Shown piece by piece: positions 10,722 to 18,818 of a stretch of 64,000 bases of DNA. This DNA comes from Tomocerus qinae. Taxonomy: Eukaryota; Arthropoda; Collembola; Entomobryomorpha; Tomoceridae. The DNA lies in contig CM034546.1 of the NCBI GenBank assembly GCA_020055645.1, positions 53,630,001 through 53,694,000 of the forward strand, written 5' to 3'. Numbering within the stretch: the stretch's first letter is position 1; each line of letters begins with the position of its first letter. A program made the translations under genes and the position numbers. Below the pieces are notes generated by a model that saw nothing but the letters and a program-made list of their open reading frames with translations, was not told where the DNA came from and did no database searches.

Positions 10722-10807
10722 AGGACCAACAATATTTGCCAAATGTGTTTTCAACTATCACTAGTAACGATACTCCATCAAAATTTCCATTAAAAATTAC
10801 GATGTAA
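9278..10807 (+). CDS. gag: Gag polyprotein of BEL/Pao type, 3'-truncated
   Basis: Starts at an ATG 80 bp after the primer-binding site. Residues 1-80 are basic and Ser/Thr-rich; about 80-130 is a Glu/Arg-rich coiled-coil-like stretch (EEELLRLEEEMLARRK). From about 215 the DLPVFSGAAEEWPSFIEEY signature begins the gag core typical of BEL/Pao elements (the DUF1759-like region), reaching about residue 400. A Cys/His cluster CLCCDKNHILKKC (about 432) and the knuckle CFKCLKSGH (about 464) follow, but the last cysteine of that knuckle is lost at the deletion. Residues after about 473 come from the LTR end and antisense receptor DNA, so the true Gag is cut short. It would form particles but has no protease, reverse transcriptase or integrase. 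Confidence 0.85.
   Translation: MATGRSDVVRQSRRRAGQLPEFGMLEGGRRQRKEDLEQPAQGVAVKTPVNGGRRNTPSRAGSVKTGSGSSTTTTTSKSSRRILEAELQTEEELLRLEEEMLARRKKIAEKRLALQRARIEEEEEDSQELSSEEDYQTVDGGGDEDEEGSRVENWVNEQENPPLGDPNPVATAAPVEGGNVAIDMMVQAISALTDLQVKNSQGADFKSFVTRQSVGKDLPVFSGAAEEWPSFIEEYTSTTELCKFTDSENLRRLRKCLKGKAKEAVVSMMTLPANVPRVIEALKMNFGQPRLIVQSLVTKVKSLPTLRDDRPQLTIDMANAVRNLVATMVSVGNLGHMSNPQLMDELAVKLPASMRGSWARAAIEKKSDVSLSDFSIWLDQRAEEANLYRNITTEKQEPTRDDGQKSQKRNRREGVFATSDEKSETSDDGPCLCCDKNHILKKCREFIKMRVKDRVTLARDKRLCFKCLKSGHRSSEVGQKYKDQQYLPNVFSTITSNDTPSKFPLKITM
10722..10726. repeat. 5-bp target site duplication, right (AGGAC)
   Basis: Matches 8707-8711 and follows the residual 23 bp of LTR directly. Confidence 0.85.
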
Positions 10808-11006
10808 AGACACGATCGCAAATAGTACACCCAGTCAGACTGTGATCTTAAGACAATTGATCAGGGACTTTCCAGGGCTTTGGAAAAAGTGATACTAAGG
10901 GGTTCCATGGACTATGCCTATTCAGTCTCTTCTAAGACATTATAGGTTAAAAATGCTGAATCAAATTCATTGTGGCTAAACTTCTTGCTTTGAAGCAAGA
11001 AGCAGT

Positions 11007-11712
11007 CACTGTAATTGTCAATGTAATAAGAGCATTTGCCAAATTTGGTTGTCAATAATGAATGTTTTGGTCACGAAATAGAGATACATTTGTCGTGGAA
11101 GTTTGTATTTCAATTCAATTTAGGTGGCTACACTGTAATTGTCGAAATTCTTCGCTGTACATTGAATAAATGTGTGTGTATGGTACACTTAATATTATAC
11201 CATTTTGTTGCATTTGTTTTTTTAAATTATTTTTAAAACTCAGACTATTCGAACGTATACCTTGTGAGCACTTTCTAAATCTTTTATTGGTTTCATTGAC
11301 ATTTGACTCACATTTACATTTTTAAATAGCAATAATATTATGGTCTTTATAGTTGAAAACTTCATAGCTACACATAATTTGAGTATTGACTTGCCGCAAT
11401 TCTAAAACTCAGTCAAGCATAATGTAATACCTTAAATCCCACTTAATACAAGGCACTTAATGAGCCAACACCAACACTTCCGAACCAGAACAACGTCATG
11501 CCAGTTAGAATTAGGGACGCAGCTAGAGGGAACTGGAACACTCGAAACCGAAATTTTTGTCTAACAACGTAAAAAATCGCTAAAATACTACATTACAGTG
11601 TATAAGCAATGTGTTCTTTATAAAATATTTTCACACCGCCATTTAAGTCAAAAGGTTTTAACTTTAATGACGTAATAATAACATTTTAAAACTTTAATTG
11701 ATACTTACTGTG
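11007..11712. other. Intergenic, AT-rich
   Basis: Upstream of the receptor pseudogene on its own strand; I could not align the expected N-terminal coding sequence here. Nothing else recognised. Confidence 0.45.
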
Positions 11713-12983
11713 CAGAGATCGGCACCGGCCGGCCAGTAAATGGCAATAATAGTGGCCGGGCCGGGCCGGGCCGCGTCGGCCACTGTTAGTTTTGGTTAGT
11801 GGCCGGACGCCTTCCGGCCGACTGACGAAGACTACTAATTGTATATTTTCATTTCACAAAGTTTTAAGCATTTTCATTGATGGCCGGCCGGCGGTTTCTA
11901 ATGTACCATACTGGCCGGCCGGAAAGCCCACATGTACTTTACTGGCCGGCCGCAGGCCGGCCGACGAAGCTACACTGTAATTACTGGCCGGCCGCAGGCC
12001 GGCCGAGAGAGGTAAGATGTCATTACTGGCCGGCCGCAGGCCGGCCGGGGAAGCTATGATGTAATTACTGGCCGGCCGAAGGCCGGCCGGTCTTTGCCAA
12101 AGTTCCTAACCGGCCGGCCGCAGGCCGGCCGACCAAACTATGATGTAGTTACTGGTCGGCTGCAAGCAGGCCGGCCCATTCTTTTGTTCATTCATCATTA
12201 CAGTTTGATTGTTCACTAAGTTAAGTGAGTGACAATTACAGGTAATTTTTTGATTCAACAGGGAAAATTAATTTCAATTTAAGCCAAAAAAATAAAATTA
12301 TTTTGGTTTAATAAAATTCAGCTGACCTTTTGAATTTCGTGATATATATAATCAATTTCAGGAATTGTTTATAGATCATAGATGGAATACCTCCAGTCAA
12401 AACATAATTTAAATAAGCAGATTATAGCAACCTACACTTGGTTGCGGAAGTTGTGCTTATATACATTATTATTGTTTTTATTTATTTAAAATACTAGGTC
12501 ATAGGTCACCATCACAGGCTATCATTTTTATTTTTTACATTCAGTTATTTTTATATTCATTTCTTCCCGAATTAAAACTAGTTAAAAATACTCAACAAAA
12601 GGTTAATGCATTGATTAGTCGGGCAAGTCAAATTTTCGGCCGGCCGAAGTACTTGTCAAGTAGTTACTGGCCGGCCGCAGGCCGGCCGGAATAACTCATG
12701 TAGCTACTGGCCGGACGCAGGCCGGCCGATATAGCTAGCATGTAACTACTGGCCGGCCGAAGGCCGGCCGGCATAGGTCTCATGTAGCTACTGGCCGGCC
12801 GCAGGCCGGCCGATGCAACTGCCATGTATCTACTGGCCGGCCGAAGGCCGGCCGACTAAGCTGCTATGTAAATTTGTTTACAACTTCAATGGCCGGCCGC
12901 AGGCCGGCCGGCCGAAATTTGGCCAAAATAATTCCATCAAAAGGCCGGGCCGGGCCGGGCCGGTAAGACCGATGCCGATCTCC
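11713..12983. mobile_element. Inverted-repeat element with two GGCCGGCC hairpin arrays
   Basis: The ends are inverted: GAGATCGGCACCGG at 11715 faces CCGATGCCGATCTC ending at 12982. GGCCGGGCCGGGCC runs lie inside both ends. Inside are two arrays of the near-palindrome GGCCGGCCGCAGGCCGGCCG, each of six units at about 41-42 bp spacing (about 11942-12175 and 12665-12910). A 450-bp AT-rich core without coding potential separates them. Ends resembling CAGAGATCGG recall hAT elements, but no 8-bp target duplication is visible. Open frames across the arrays are by-products of the repeats. Confidence 0.65.
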
Positions 12984-13245
12984 TATCGTATCGGGTCCTA
13001 TGTGGTCGGCTATCGTGTTGGTGGGTGTCGGTTTCCATGTGGTCGGCTGTCATGTTGGTGGGTGTCGGACCCCATGTGGTGAGGTGACGTGTTTGTGGGT
13101 GCCGGACCCCATGTGATCGTGTTGATAAGGTGTTGGGTCTTGTGTCACTGGGTGTGGTATTCCATGTAGTCGGCTGTCGGGTTGATGGGTGTGATGTTCC
13201 GTGCAGTTGGCTGTCGTGTTTGTGGGAGTCGGGTCGAGCTTGGAC
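12984..13245. repeat. Degenerate minisatellite, period about 37 bp
   Basis: Variant units of the type CATGTGGTCGGCTGTCATGT followed by TGGTGGGTGTCGGACCC recur about six to seven times with strong drift. The repeats create open frames rich in His/Thr/Pro on the minus strand that I do not accept as genes. Confidence 0.65.
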
Positions 13246-13950
13246 ATGGCACGATATCTGTCCCAAGAGCTGTTAGTTTGCGTTTGAATTGACGGAAGAG
13301 AAGTTAGCGACGGATAATGGTAAAGTGAGGCTTATGGTTAAGAGAGGACTATGTTAAAGGGCGGGTAATGGTCGCAGCATCAGCAGATACAGTCACCGAC
13401 TCACTCTGCTATATCGTATGTATGTACTGCTTGTGTGTATTCCTTCATAATGCACAGGATAGTGCCGTGTGCAATGCCATAAGAGTAAAAGTTTCGTACC
13501 GTGTGCAGATGTGACAAAACTGCATTTTAAGAGAAATGTGAGTCAACGTACATTTGGCCTTTGCTAGCGCAATGGTTTTACTAATTGGTTTTTATTGTGT
13601 TACTGCTAAAGGTTATGTATAATAATCGGCAGGTTAGTTTAGTTTAGTTTTAGTAATCAATTTCATTGAAGAAAATTAAAATTTTCAAATTTATTAAATG
13701 AATTTATTTGGGGAAGCCCAAAAACTTTGGAGGGATATTTATTTATTTCAGTTACTAATGTACACACTCAGTCAGGTTAAAGAAACTTGATTAATAAGAT
13801 ATGTTCAAGAAGCAGGGTTGGCATTTATTTCACATTTCAATGACTTTATCTTGAAAAGTGAAATAAATGAAATAAAATGAAATTAATTGAAATAAAGAAA
13901 TTAATTGAAATAAATGAAATAAAATGAAATAAATAGACATACATGGCATT
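13246..13950. other. Intergenic; start of the duplicated IR upstream region
   Basis: The part from about 13690 (ATTTATTTGGGGAAGCC..., GTCAGGTTAAAGAAACTTGATTAA) resembles 28310-28445 upstream of the IR-like gene at 28815. GAAATAAA-type short repeats at 13845-13935 continue on the other side of the retrotransposon at 18815-18955. Confidence 0.5.
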
Positions 13951-13964
13951 TATTTCACTTTTCA
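13951..13964. repeat. 14-bp target site duplication, left
   Basis: TATTTCACTTTTCA, repeated exactly at 18805-18818 on the other side of the non-LTR element. Confidence 0.85.
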
Positions 13965-14178
13965 GGAGGAGGAGTAAGCTCTCGAACCGCGAGTTTCGTG
14001 TTTTGTGAAGCTCCGGTAAATTGGATTTTTTATTTAAATTTTATTGTAATTTCAAAACTTTCTCATAAATAGAGCTGACTTATTTGTGTTCTCCTGTGTG
14101 CCCACTTCTCAAATCAACTCGAAGACAGATCAACTAATCGTGAAAAATCGAAAATAATTCATTATTTGGGAAGTAGCC

Positions 14179-15069
14179 ATGCCGGATAGCTTTGCGGGAC
14201 ACTCACCTAAGAAGCCAAACACCTCAGTGTTGCCAGCTGTAGGAAGAAACGAAGAAGCAGACCCTATATCTCCCAGCTCATCTGACCGCGCGAAGAGAAA
14301 GCTTTACATTGATCCATCAGACAATCAGTACAAGTTTCGTAAAATTGACAACATCGAAGAGGGAAGTCCAGCTCCAAAAATGGCTTTAACCTCTGACCAC
14401 TTCGATAAAACGATGGAAAACTTTCAAAACTCCTTTGCCAACGTCTTGAGACAGTTAAACACTTTAAACGTGAATTACTCTTCTCTTTCAACGTCGATTG
14501 AATCAGTCAAATCAAAAAACAGCCAAATTGAATCTTCGGTACTAAGCCTAAATGCCAAAGTGGACCTACAGAATTTAGAAATAACTAGATTGAAAAATCA
14601 AGGTGAACAGCTGTTGAAAAGTTCCAAAAACAAAAACATCTTGATCCGTGGTCTAAAAATCGAGGACAACATTCAACCTAAATTCGCGATAACAAATTTT
14701 TTTATCGACATGTTGGATATCCATTGCAAAATTGAAGAGGTAAAGATACTACGAAAGCAGTCAAATGGTTCTTCACCTATTCTTGTTTCCCTGGAGTCAA
14801 AATCTGAAAAAGCTCAAATATTTAAAAACGCGTATAGACTAAAGCCAATCGATGGAAGTAGACAATCGATTTTTATTTCTGATGATCTGACTCCTACAGA
14901 AAATGAAAAGCAAAAGCTGCTGCTACAATATATGAGAAATGCTAAAAGCGAAGGGAAGAAATCCTGGGTGTCGGGCCTGAAACTGTTCATAGGGGATGAG
15001 AAATTCACCCTGGATGGAGATGACAAACTAGTGAAATTACCCAACACTACAAGGGAGCCTACTGCCTGA
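14179..15069 (+). CDS. Non-LTR ORF1 protein (coiled coil plus RRM-like region), 296 aa
   Basis: ATG 14179 sits in the good context GCCATGC. Residues 1-70 are Ser/Pro- and charge-rich. About 75-155 is heptad-like (NSFANVLRQLNTLNVNYSSL ... LNAKVDLQNLEITRLKNQ), expected to trimerise. About 155-240 starts NKNILIRGLKIED and continues to SIFISDDLTPTENEKQKLLL, the layout of RRM-type ORF1 domains that bind element RNA. No CCHC knuckles are present. The stop TGA at 15067-15069 is followed by CAA CTA and the frame continues open into ORF2, so a fraction of product may be an ORF1-ORF2 fusion. Confidence 0.8.
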   Translation: MPDSFAGHSPKKPNTSVLPAVGRNEEADPISPSSSDRAKRKLYIDPSDNQYKFRKIDNIEEGSPAPKMALTSDHFDKTMENFQNSFANVLRQLNTLNVNYSSLSTSIESVKSKNSQIESSVLSLNAKVDLQNLEITRLKNQGEQLLKSSKNKNILIRGLKIEDNIQPKFAITNFFIDMLDIHCKIEEVKILRKQSNGSSPILVSLESKSEKAQIFKNAYRLKPIDGSRQSIFISDDLTPTENEKQKLLLQYMRNAKSEGKKSWVSGLKLFIGDEKFTLDGDDKLVKLPNTTREPTA

Positions 15070-15075
15070 CAACTA
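15067..15075 (+). promoter_or_regulatory. Candidate stop-codon readthrough site (TGA CAA CTA)
   Basis: The ORF1 stop with its next two codons reads TGA CAA CTA, fitting the STOP-CAR-YYA consensus known from plant-virus-type readthrough. ORF2 continues in the same frame with no further stop until 18525. The only nearby ATG (15083) is in another frame and closes after 29 codons. Confidence 0.6.
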
Positions 15076-18000
15076 ACAGTCAATGGTGCTGTGGACGTCT
15101 TTCAACCTAATCATACAACCGAATCTAAAAAGCAAGTACTTCATTGTATTTTTTGGAACACACAGGGGATAGCAAAATTTCTAAAGCTCCCAAAATATGA
15201 TAAAGAGGCACTTAGTAATAATGATTTTATATGTTTAGTGGAAACGTGGAAAACTGACTTGGAGCTTACTCTTCCTCCACCTTTTAATTATTACGAAAAA
15301 ATATTCTCTCCAGCAGTAAAAAATAAGCAAAAAGGTAGAGCGAGCGGAGGTCTGGTAATTCTATATAATACGTGTAAGTACTCTCTGGTTAAAATATTAG
15401 ATATTTCTGACATGTGGATATTTGCCATATTTAAAAATAATATTAATAATTTGGAATTAATAGTTGGTAATTTATACATTAATAAAGCTAGAAAATTTGA
15501 TACTGTGTTGGAGCTATTGGAACCTGTTCTTCAAAATATCTTGGATTCTTACTCAGATCGTATTTGTCTAATCGGAGGCGACTTCAACGCAAGAATTGGT
15601 GATTGTGGATTCATTGACGAAGCTCTTATCAAAGGGGGCAGATTGCATGAAGTCAGATCCTCCAGAGACAAAAAAGTGGATAGCAGAGGTACACAATTAT
15701 TAAGCTGCTTTGAACAATACGGTTTATTTATTCTAAATGGGAGATGTGATTTAGACATTCCTGGTAATTACACTTACCATGACAGAAAGGGGGTTAGTGT
15801 TTTAGACCTGGTATGGAGTAATTATGAGTCTATTAATTACATCGAAAATTTTGAGGTCCTAAATGAAATAGGACTCTCAGACCATAATCCATGCCAGGTG
15901 TCATTATCCTTTTTTGACACTGTGAGTGAAATAAAGGATTTAACAATTGAATTGCCCTTAATTGCAAAAAAATTAATTTGGAATAAAAATAAAATCATTG
16001 AGTACCAGGAATGTTTAGATAATAGACTAGAGGAATTGGACTTGATTAAAAATATGGTTAATGATGTAAATATAATGTACCAAAATATTGCAGAGGCGAT
16101 TAAACTCGCAGCAGGAGATACTGATCAAATAAAATATATAAATAGTGGTCAATTGGGTAACAAACCAAAAAATCAGCCATGGTGGGATGAGGAGTGCAAA
16201 AGAGGCAAGGCAGAATATAATAAATGTAGAAGGCTTTGCCGAAAAAACAACTTCGATGAGGTGTCGTTAGCTAACTGTGCGGAGGCCAAATTAAATTTAC
16301 AGAAACTGTACGTGGGGAAATCGAAAACATACGAACAAAACATTCAAAATAAACTTTCTGACATTAGGAACGATACAGAGTTTTGGAAATGCGCAAATTC
16401 TTTCAAGGAAAAAGGCTTCTCGAGTAACTATATCACTATCCCTGAATGGGAGCAATTTTATGCGACAAATATGCCTGCTAGGCAACCGTTAACAATAATT
16501 GAAAGCACTTGTGATGCAGAAGAGTCAGAAACCCATTTTGATGAAAAAATATCTATGTCTGAATTAGAGCTAGCTGAAAAAGTCTTAAAAAACAATAAGG
16601 CTCCTGGGTCTGATTCGATAACAAATGAATTCCTTAAACATAGCTCTTCAGAATGTAAAAATAAAATACTTGATTTATTTAATTTAATTTTAGAAAAGGA
16701 GACTACGCCTGACCCGTGGTCTGAAATACAGGTAGCAATGCTATTCAAGAAAGGTGACAGGTCATCTCCTAGTAATTACCGGGGTATTTCACTCCTAAAT
16801 ACTTTGTTAAAATGGTTCACAATGATCTTGCTAATGAGACTCACGTTATGGTCTGATTCTAAAAACATTCTTCCAGAGTGCCAGGCAGGGTTTAGGAAGG
16901 GAAGAAGTTGCGATGATCAGATATTTGTCTTGAGCGCCATTATCCAATTGAACGTAAAATACAAAAAAGAGCAAATTTTTACAGCGTTTGTTGATTTCGA
17001 ACGCTGCTTTGACCTACTAGATAGAAACTTGCTATGGCAGACACTGATTGACCTCGGTGTTTCTTATAAATTTGTAAAAATTTTTGACAGCCTGTATGGA
17101 AAAGCTAATATAAAGATTAGAACTCAAAACGGGCTAACAGGCCCGATTGAAAGCACCCAAGGTTGTCTACAAGGCGAGTTATGCAGTCCTTTATTTTTTA
17201 ATCTTTATATCCACGATATTCAAACGTATTTTAACAAAGCAGGGATATCACAAATTAGCATTGACGAGACTACCACCATTGATATTCTGATGTATGCCGA
17301 CGATACCGCCATCTTTGCGAAATCCAAAAAAGGCTTGCAAATGAAACTCAATTTATTGCATAAATACTGTGTATTGAAGAAGCTTAAAGTAAATGTGAGC
17401 AAAACAAAAGTAATGGTTTTTCGCAATGGTGGAAATCTTAGCAAAAAATGCGCCTTTCAGTACAATAGAGAACCTCTTGAAATAGTAAATAATTTCTGCT
17501 ACCTAGGTATTATATTTTCTTATACAGGCAGTTTTAGAAGCGCGGCTGAACACGCTAGGCAAAAAACAAATGCCAAGATTATTTCAGTATGGAAAACTCT
17601 GTATCGTTCCAAAATGAAATCGTGGGGGGCAAGATGTAAGCTTTTTGACTCCATTTGCCAGCCTACTTTATTGTATGGCGCTTCTATCTGGGGACTATTT
17701 TACTTAGATGTAATTGAAACCGTTCAGGTACGGTTTTTCAAAAAACTTTTGCACCTCCCGTCGAGCACACCTAACTATGTTATTAGACTTGAGACAAACC
17801 GTGTAAACACAGAATGTAAAGTCATTAGCCTTACTTTGGGGTATCTATTTAAACTGCTATGTATGGATGATGGTCGTTTGCCGAAAATTTGTTACAAAAA
17901 GTTATTCGAGCTGGATGCAAACCTTGAAAATAACTCTCAGAGAGGTTCAACCACTCAACTCAATTGGTGCACTAAAGTACGCACCAAATTGGAGAGGTTG

Positions 18001-18525
18001 GGTTTTGGAGAAGTTTGGAAGATGCAATCCGCTGACTATCTTAGTAAAAAGGTTTCTGACATTTGCACTAGATCCATAGATGTAAGTAAACAGGAGGATG
18101 AAGGTAGGTTAAATGATTCTTCCTACTGTTTGCACTATAAAAAATTAATTAGAGAAAATGGCTTACAAAAATATCTTACTTTTAATGTCTCACTTAATAA
18201 AATTAGAGTGATATGCAGGTTAAGGTTATACTGTAAATTTTCTAGGGGTTTTGTCATTCATGGCATAAAGTATTCTCTGGAGGAGGGTAATTTATGTAGT
18301 GTGTGTTATAACCCATCTAATGAAAATGAGGATTTATTCCATTTTTTAATTAGTTGTAAAATGTACAGCCCGAACAGAACATGCTATCTTAAGCTGAGAG
18401 GCTTAAATATAACTCGTGACAACTACCATGAGCTGTTCAACATAGAATCTAAAGAACAATTGCTTGATCTATATAATTATATCTCAAACTCCTTAAGATT
18501 ACGATCTTGGTTAGTAAATGAGTAA
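15070..18525 (+). CDS. Non-LTR ORF2: AP endonuclease and reverse transcriptase
   Basis: The open frame runs from the ORF1 stop to TAA at 18523-18525; numbering below starts at GTG 15091. Endonuclease residues: FWNTQG (about 22), VETW (about 50), GGDFNARIG (about 161) and SDHNP (about 263). Reverse transcriptase: PGSDSITNEFLKH, SPSNYRGISLLN, QAGFRKGRSCDDQ, AFVDFERCFD (about 631), QGCLQGELCSPLFF and the catalytic YADD (about 735). A C-terminal CSVCYNPSNENEDLFHFLISC motif (about 1068) is typical of this retroposon group. No RNase H follows. The first in-frame ATG is at 15412 (residue 108), beyond the endonuclease Asn and Glu, so normal AUG initiation would lose catalytic residues. Start is therefore uncertain and readthrough is preferred. 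Function: nick target DNA and copy the element RNA into it. Confidence 0.88.
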   Translation, partial: QLTVNGAVDVFQPNHTTESKKQVLHCIFWNTQGIAKFLKLPKYDKEALSNNDFICLVETWKTDLELTLPPPFNYYEKIFSPAVKNKQKGRASGGLVILYNTCKYSLVKILDISDMWIFAIFKNNINNLELIVGNLYINKARKFDTVLELLEPVLQNILDSYSDRICLIGGDFNARIGDCGFIDEALIKGGRLHEVRSSRDKKVDSRGTQLLSCFEQYGLFILNGRCDLDIPGNYTYHDRKGVSVLDLVWSNYESINYIENFEVLNEIGLSDHNPCQVSLSFFDTVSEIKDLTIELPLIAKKLIWNKNKIIEYQECLDNRLEELDLIKNMVNDVNIMYQNIAEAIKLAAGDTDQIKYINSGQLGNKPKNQPWWDEECKRGKAEYNKCRRLCRKNNFDEVSLANCAEAKLNLQKLYVGKSKTYEQNIQNKLSDIRNDTEFWKCANSFKEKGFSSNYITIPEWEQFYATNMPARQPLTIIESTCDAEESETHFDEKISMSELELAEKVLKNNKAPGSDSITNEFLKHSSSECKNKILDLFNLILEKETTPDPWSEIQVAMLFKKGDRSSPSNYRGISLLNTLLKWFTMILLMRLTLWSDSKNILPECQAGFRKGRSCDDQIFVLSAIIQLNVKYKKEQIFTAFVDFERCFDLLDRNLLWQTLIDLGVSYKFVKIFDSLYGKANIKIRTQNGLTGPIESTQGCLQGELCSPLFFNLYIHDIQTYFNKAGISQISIDETTTIDILMYADDTAIFAKSKKGLQMKLNLLHKYCVLKKLKVNVSKTKVMVFRNGGNLSKKCAFQYNREPLEIVNNFCYLGIIFSYTGSFRSAAEHARQKTNAKIISVWKTLYRSKMKSWGARCKLFDSICQPTLLYGASIWGLFYLDVIETVQVRFFKKLLHLPSSTPNYVIRLETNRVNTECKVISLTLGYLFKLLCMDDGRLPKICYKKLFELDANLENNSQRGSTTQLNWCTKVRTKLERLGFGEVWKMQSADYLSKKVSDICTRSIDVSKQEDEGRLNDSSYCLHYKKLIRENGLQKYLTFNVSLNKIRVICRLRLYCKFSRGFVIHGIKYSLEEGNLCSVCYNPSNENEDLFHFLISCKMYSPNRTCYLKLRGLNITRDNYHELFNIESKEQLLDLYNYISNSLRLRSWLVNE

Positions 18526-18750
18526 CTTTGATGTACCTTCGCTCGCTCTACTAATTATAAATTCACTTATGACTATAATAATTATAATATTGTCTAGAAT
18601 ATGTAAATTTAACCTGGTTATTTGACTATTGTATTCGAAACACAATCTTATTAACAATTGAAATGTAATGTTTATTTTATAATTGGTAATACTCTAAATA
18701 TATTTTGGGATTAAGTCTTTGTAATAACGTATGTATCTTTGGACTTTTGT

Positions 18751-18804
18751 GTGATGGGCTACGGCCCGCTGGAAACGCAATAAAATAATATCTATCTATC
18801 TATC
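18751..18804 (+). promoter_or_regulatory. 3'-terminal hairpin and microsatellite tail of the retrotransposon
   Basis: GGGC-TACG-GCCC at 18756-18767 would form in RNA a 4-bp stem with a UACG loop closed by C-G, a UNCG-type stable tetraloop. It is followed by GCTGGAAACGCAATAAAAT and (TATC)n. The 2467 relative has the matching segment on the minus strand (GGGCCACGGGCTC, then AATAAAAT). Likely the reverse-transcriptase recognition end. Confidence 0.6.
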
Positions 18805-18818
18805 TATTTCACTTTTCA
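18805..18818. repeat. 14-bp target site duplication, right
   Basis: TATTTCACTTTTCA, identical to 13951-13964. Confidence 0.85.

Larger units (their letters stand above)
8319..11006 (-). pseudogene. Ionotropic-receptor-like pseudogene split by a BEL/Pao insertion
   Basis: Read on the minus strand from about 11006, pieces match the IR paralogues in order: CFKARSLATM (cf. CFLSGRAIETM), then after a frameshift EFDSAFLTYN, then VIVENTFGKYCW just before the inserted element. On the far side (8711 down) the same frame resumes with LVLFPIAYTILIFTSKIHGS, matching the paralogues' first membrane segment (NTFDLFCWVSIIILFPTAYWIS). About 200 codons are then missing. The C-terminal part (QQGFLIMWENHDSF ... 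SLSMKINRIFIAYGFPVVGC) follows in another frame to the stop at 8319. So it has a frameshift, several stops, an internal deletion and a 2-kb insertion. N-terminal sequence beyond 11006 is not recognisable. Confidence 0.8.
13965..18804 (+). mobile_element. Full-length non-LTR retrotransposon (Jockey/CR1-like group), 4.84 kb
   Basis: Bounded by perfect 14-bp target duplications. It has a 214-bp 5' leader, ORF1, ORF2 (endonuclease plus reverse transcriptase, no RNase H seen), a 280-bp 3' UTR with a terminal hairpin, then AATAAAAT and a (TATC)n tail. Both long frames are free of internal stops apart from the TGA between them, so the copy looks young. A relative at 2467-3427 has the same target-duplication length and the same 3' end. 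Clade is a judgement from ORF1 style and the C-terminal zinc-like motif. Confidence 0.85.

Noticed and set aside
11792..12059. Possible CRISPR-like array of GC repeats with spacers
   Set aside because: Spacers are similar to each other (AAGCTA.GATGTAATTACT), the setting is a eukaryotic transposon, and no cas-like genes are present.
12813..13266. Open frames rich in Pro/Gly/Arg or His/Thr
   Set aside because: Products of the GGCCGGCC array and the 37-bp minisatellite; repetition alone keeps them open.
15083..15169. ATG 15083 as start of ORF2 by reinitiation
   Set aside because: It is out of frame with ORF2 and terminates after 29 codons.
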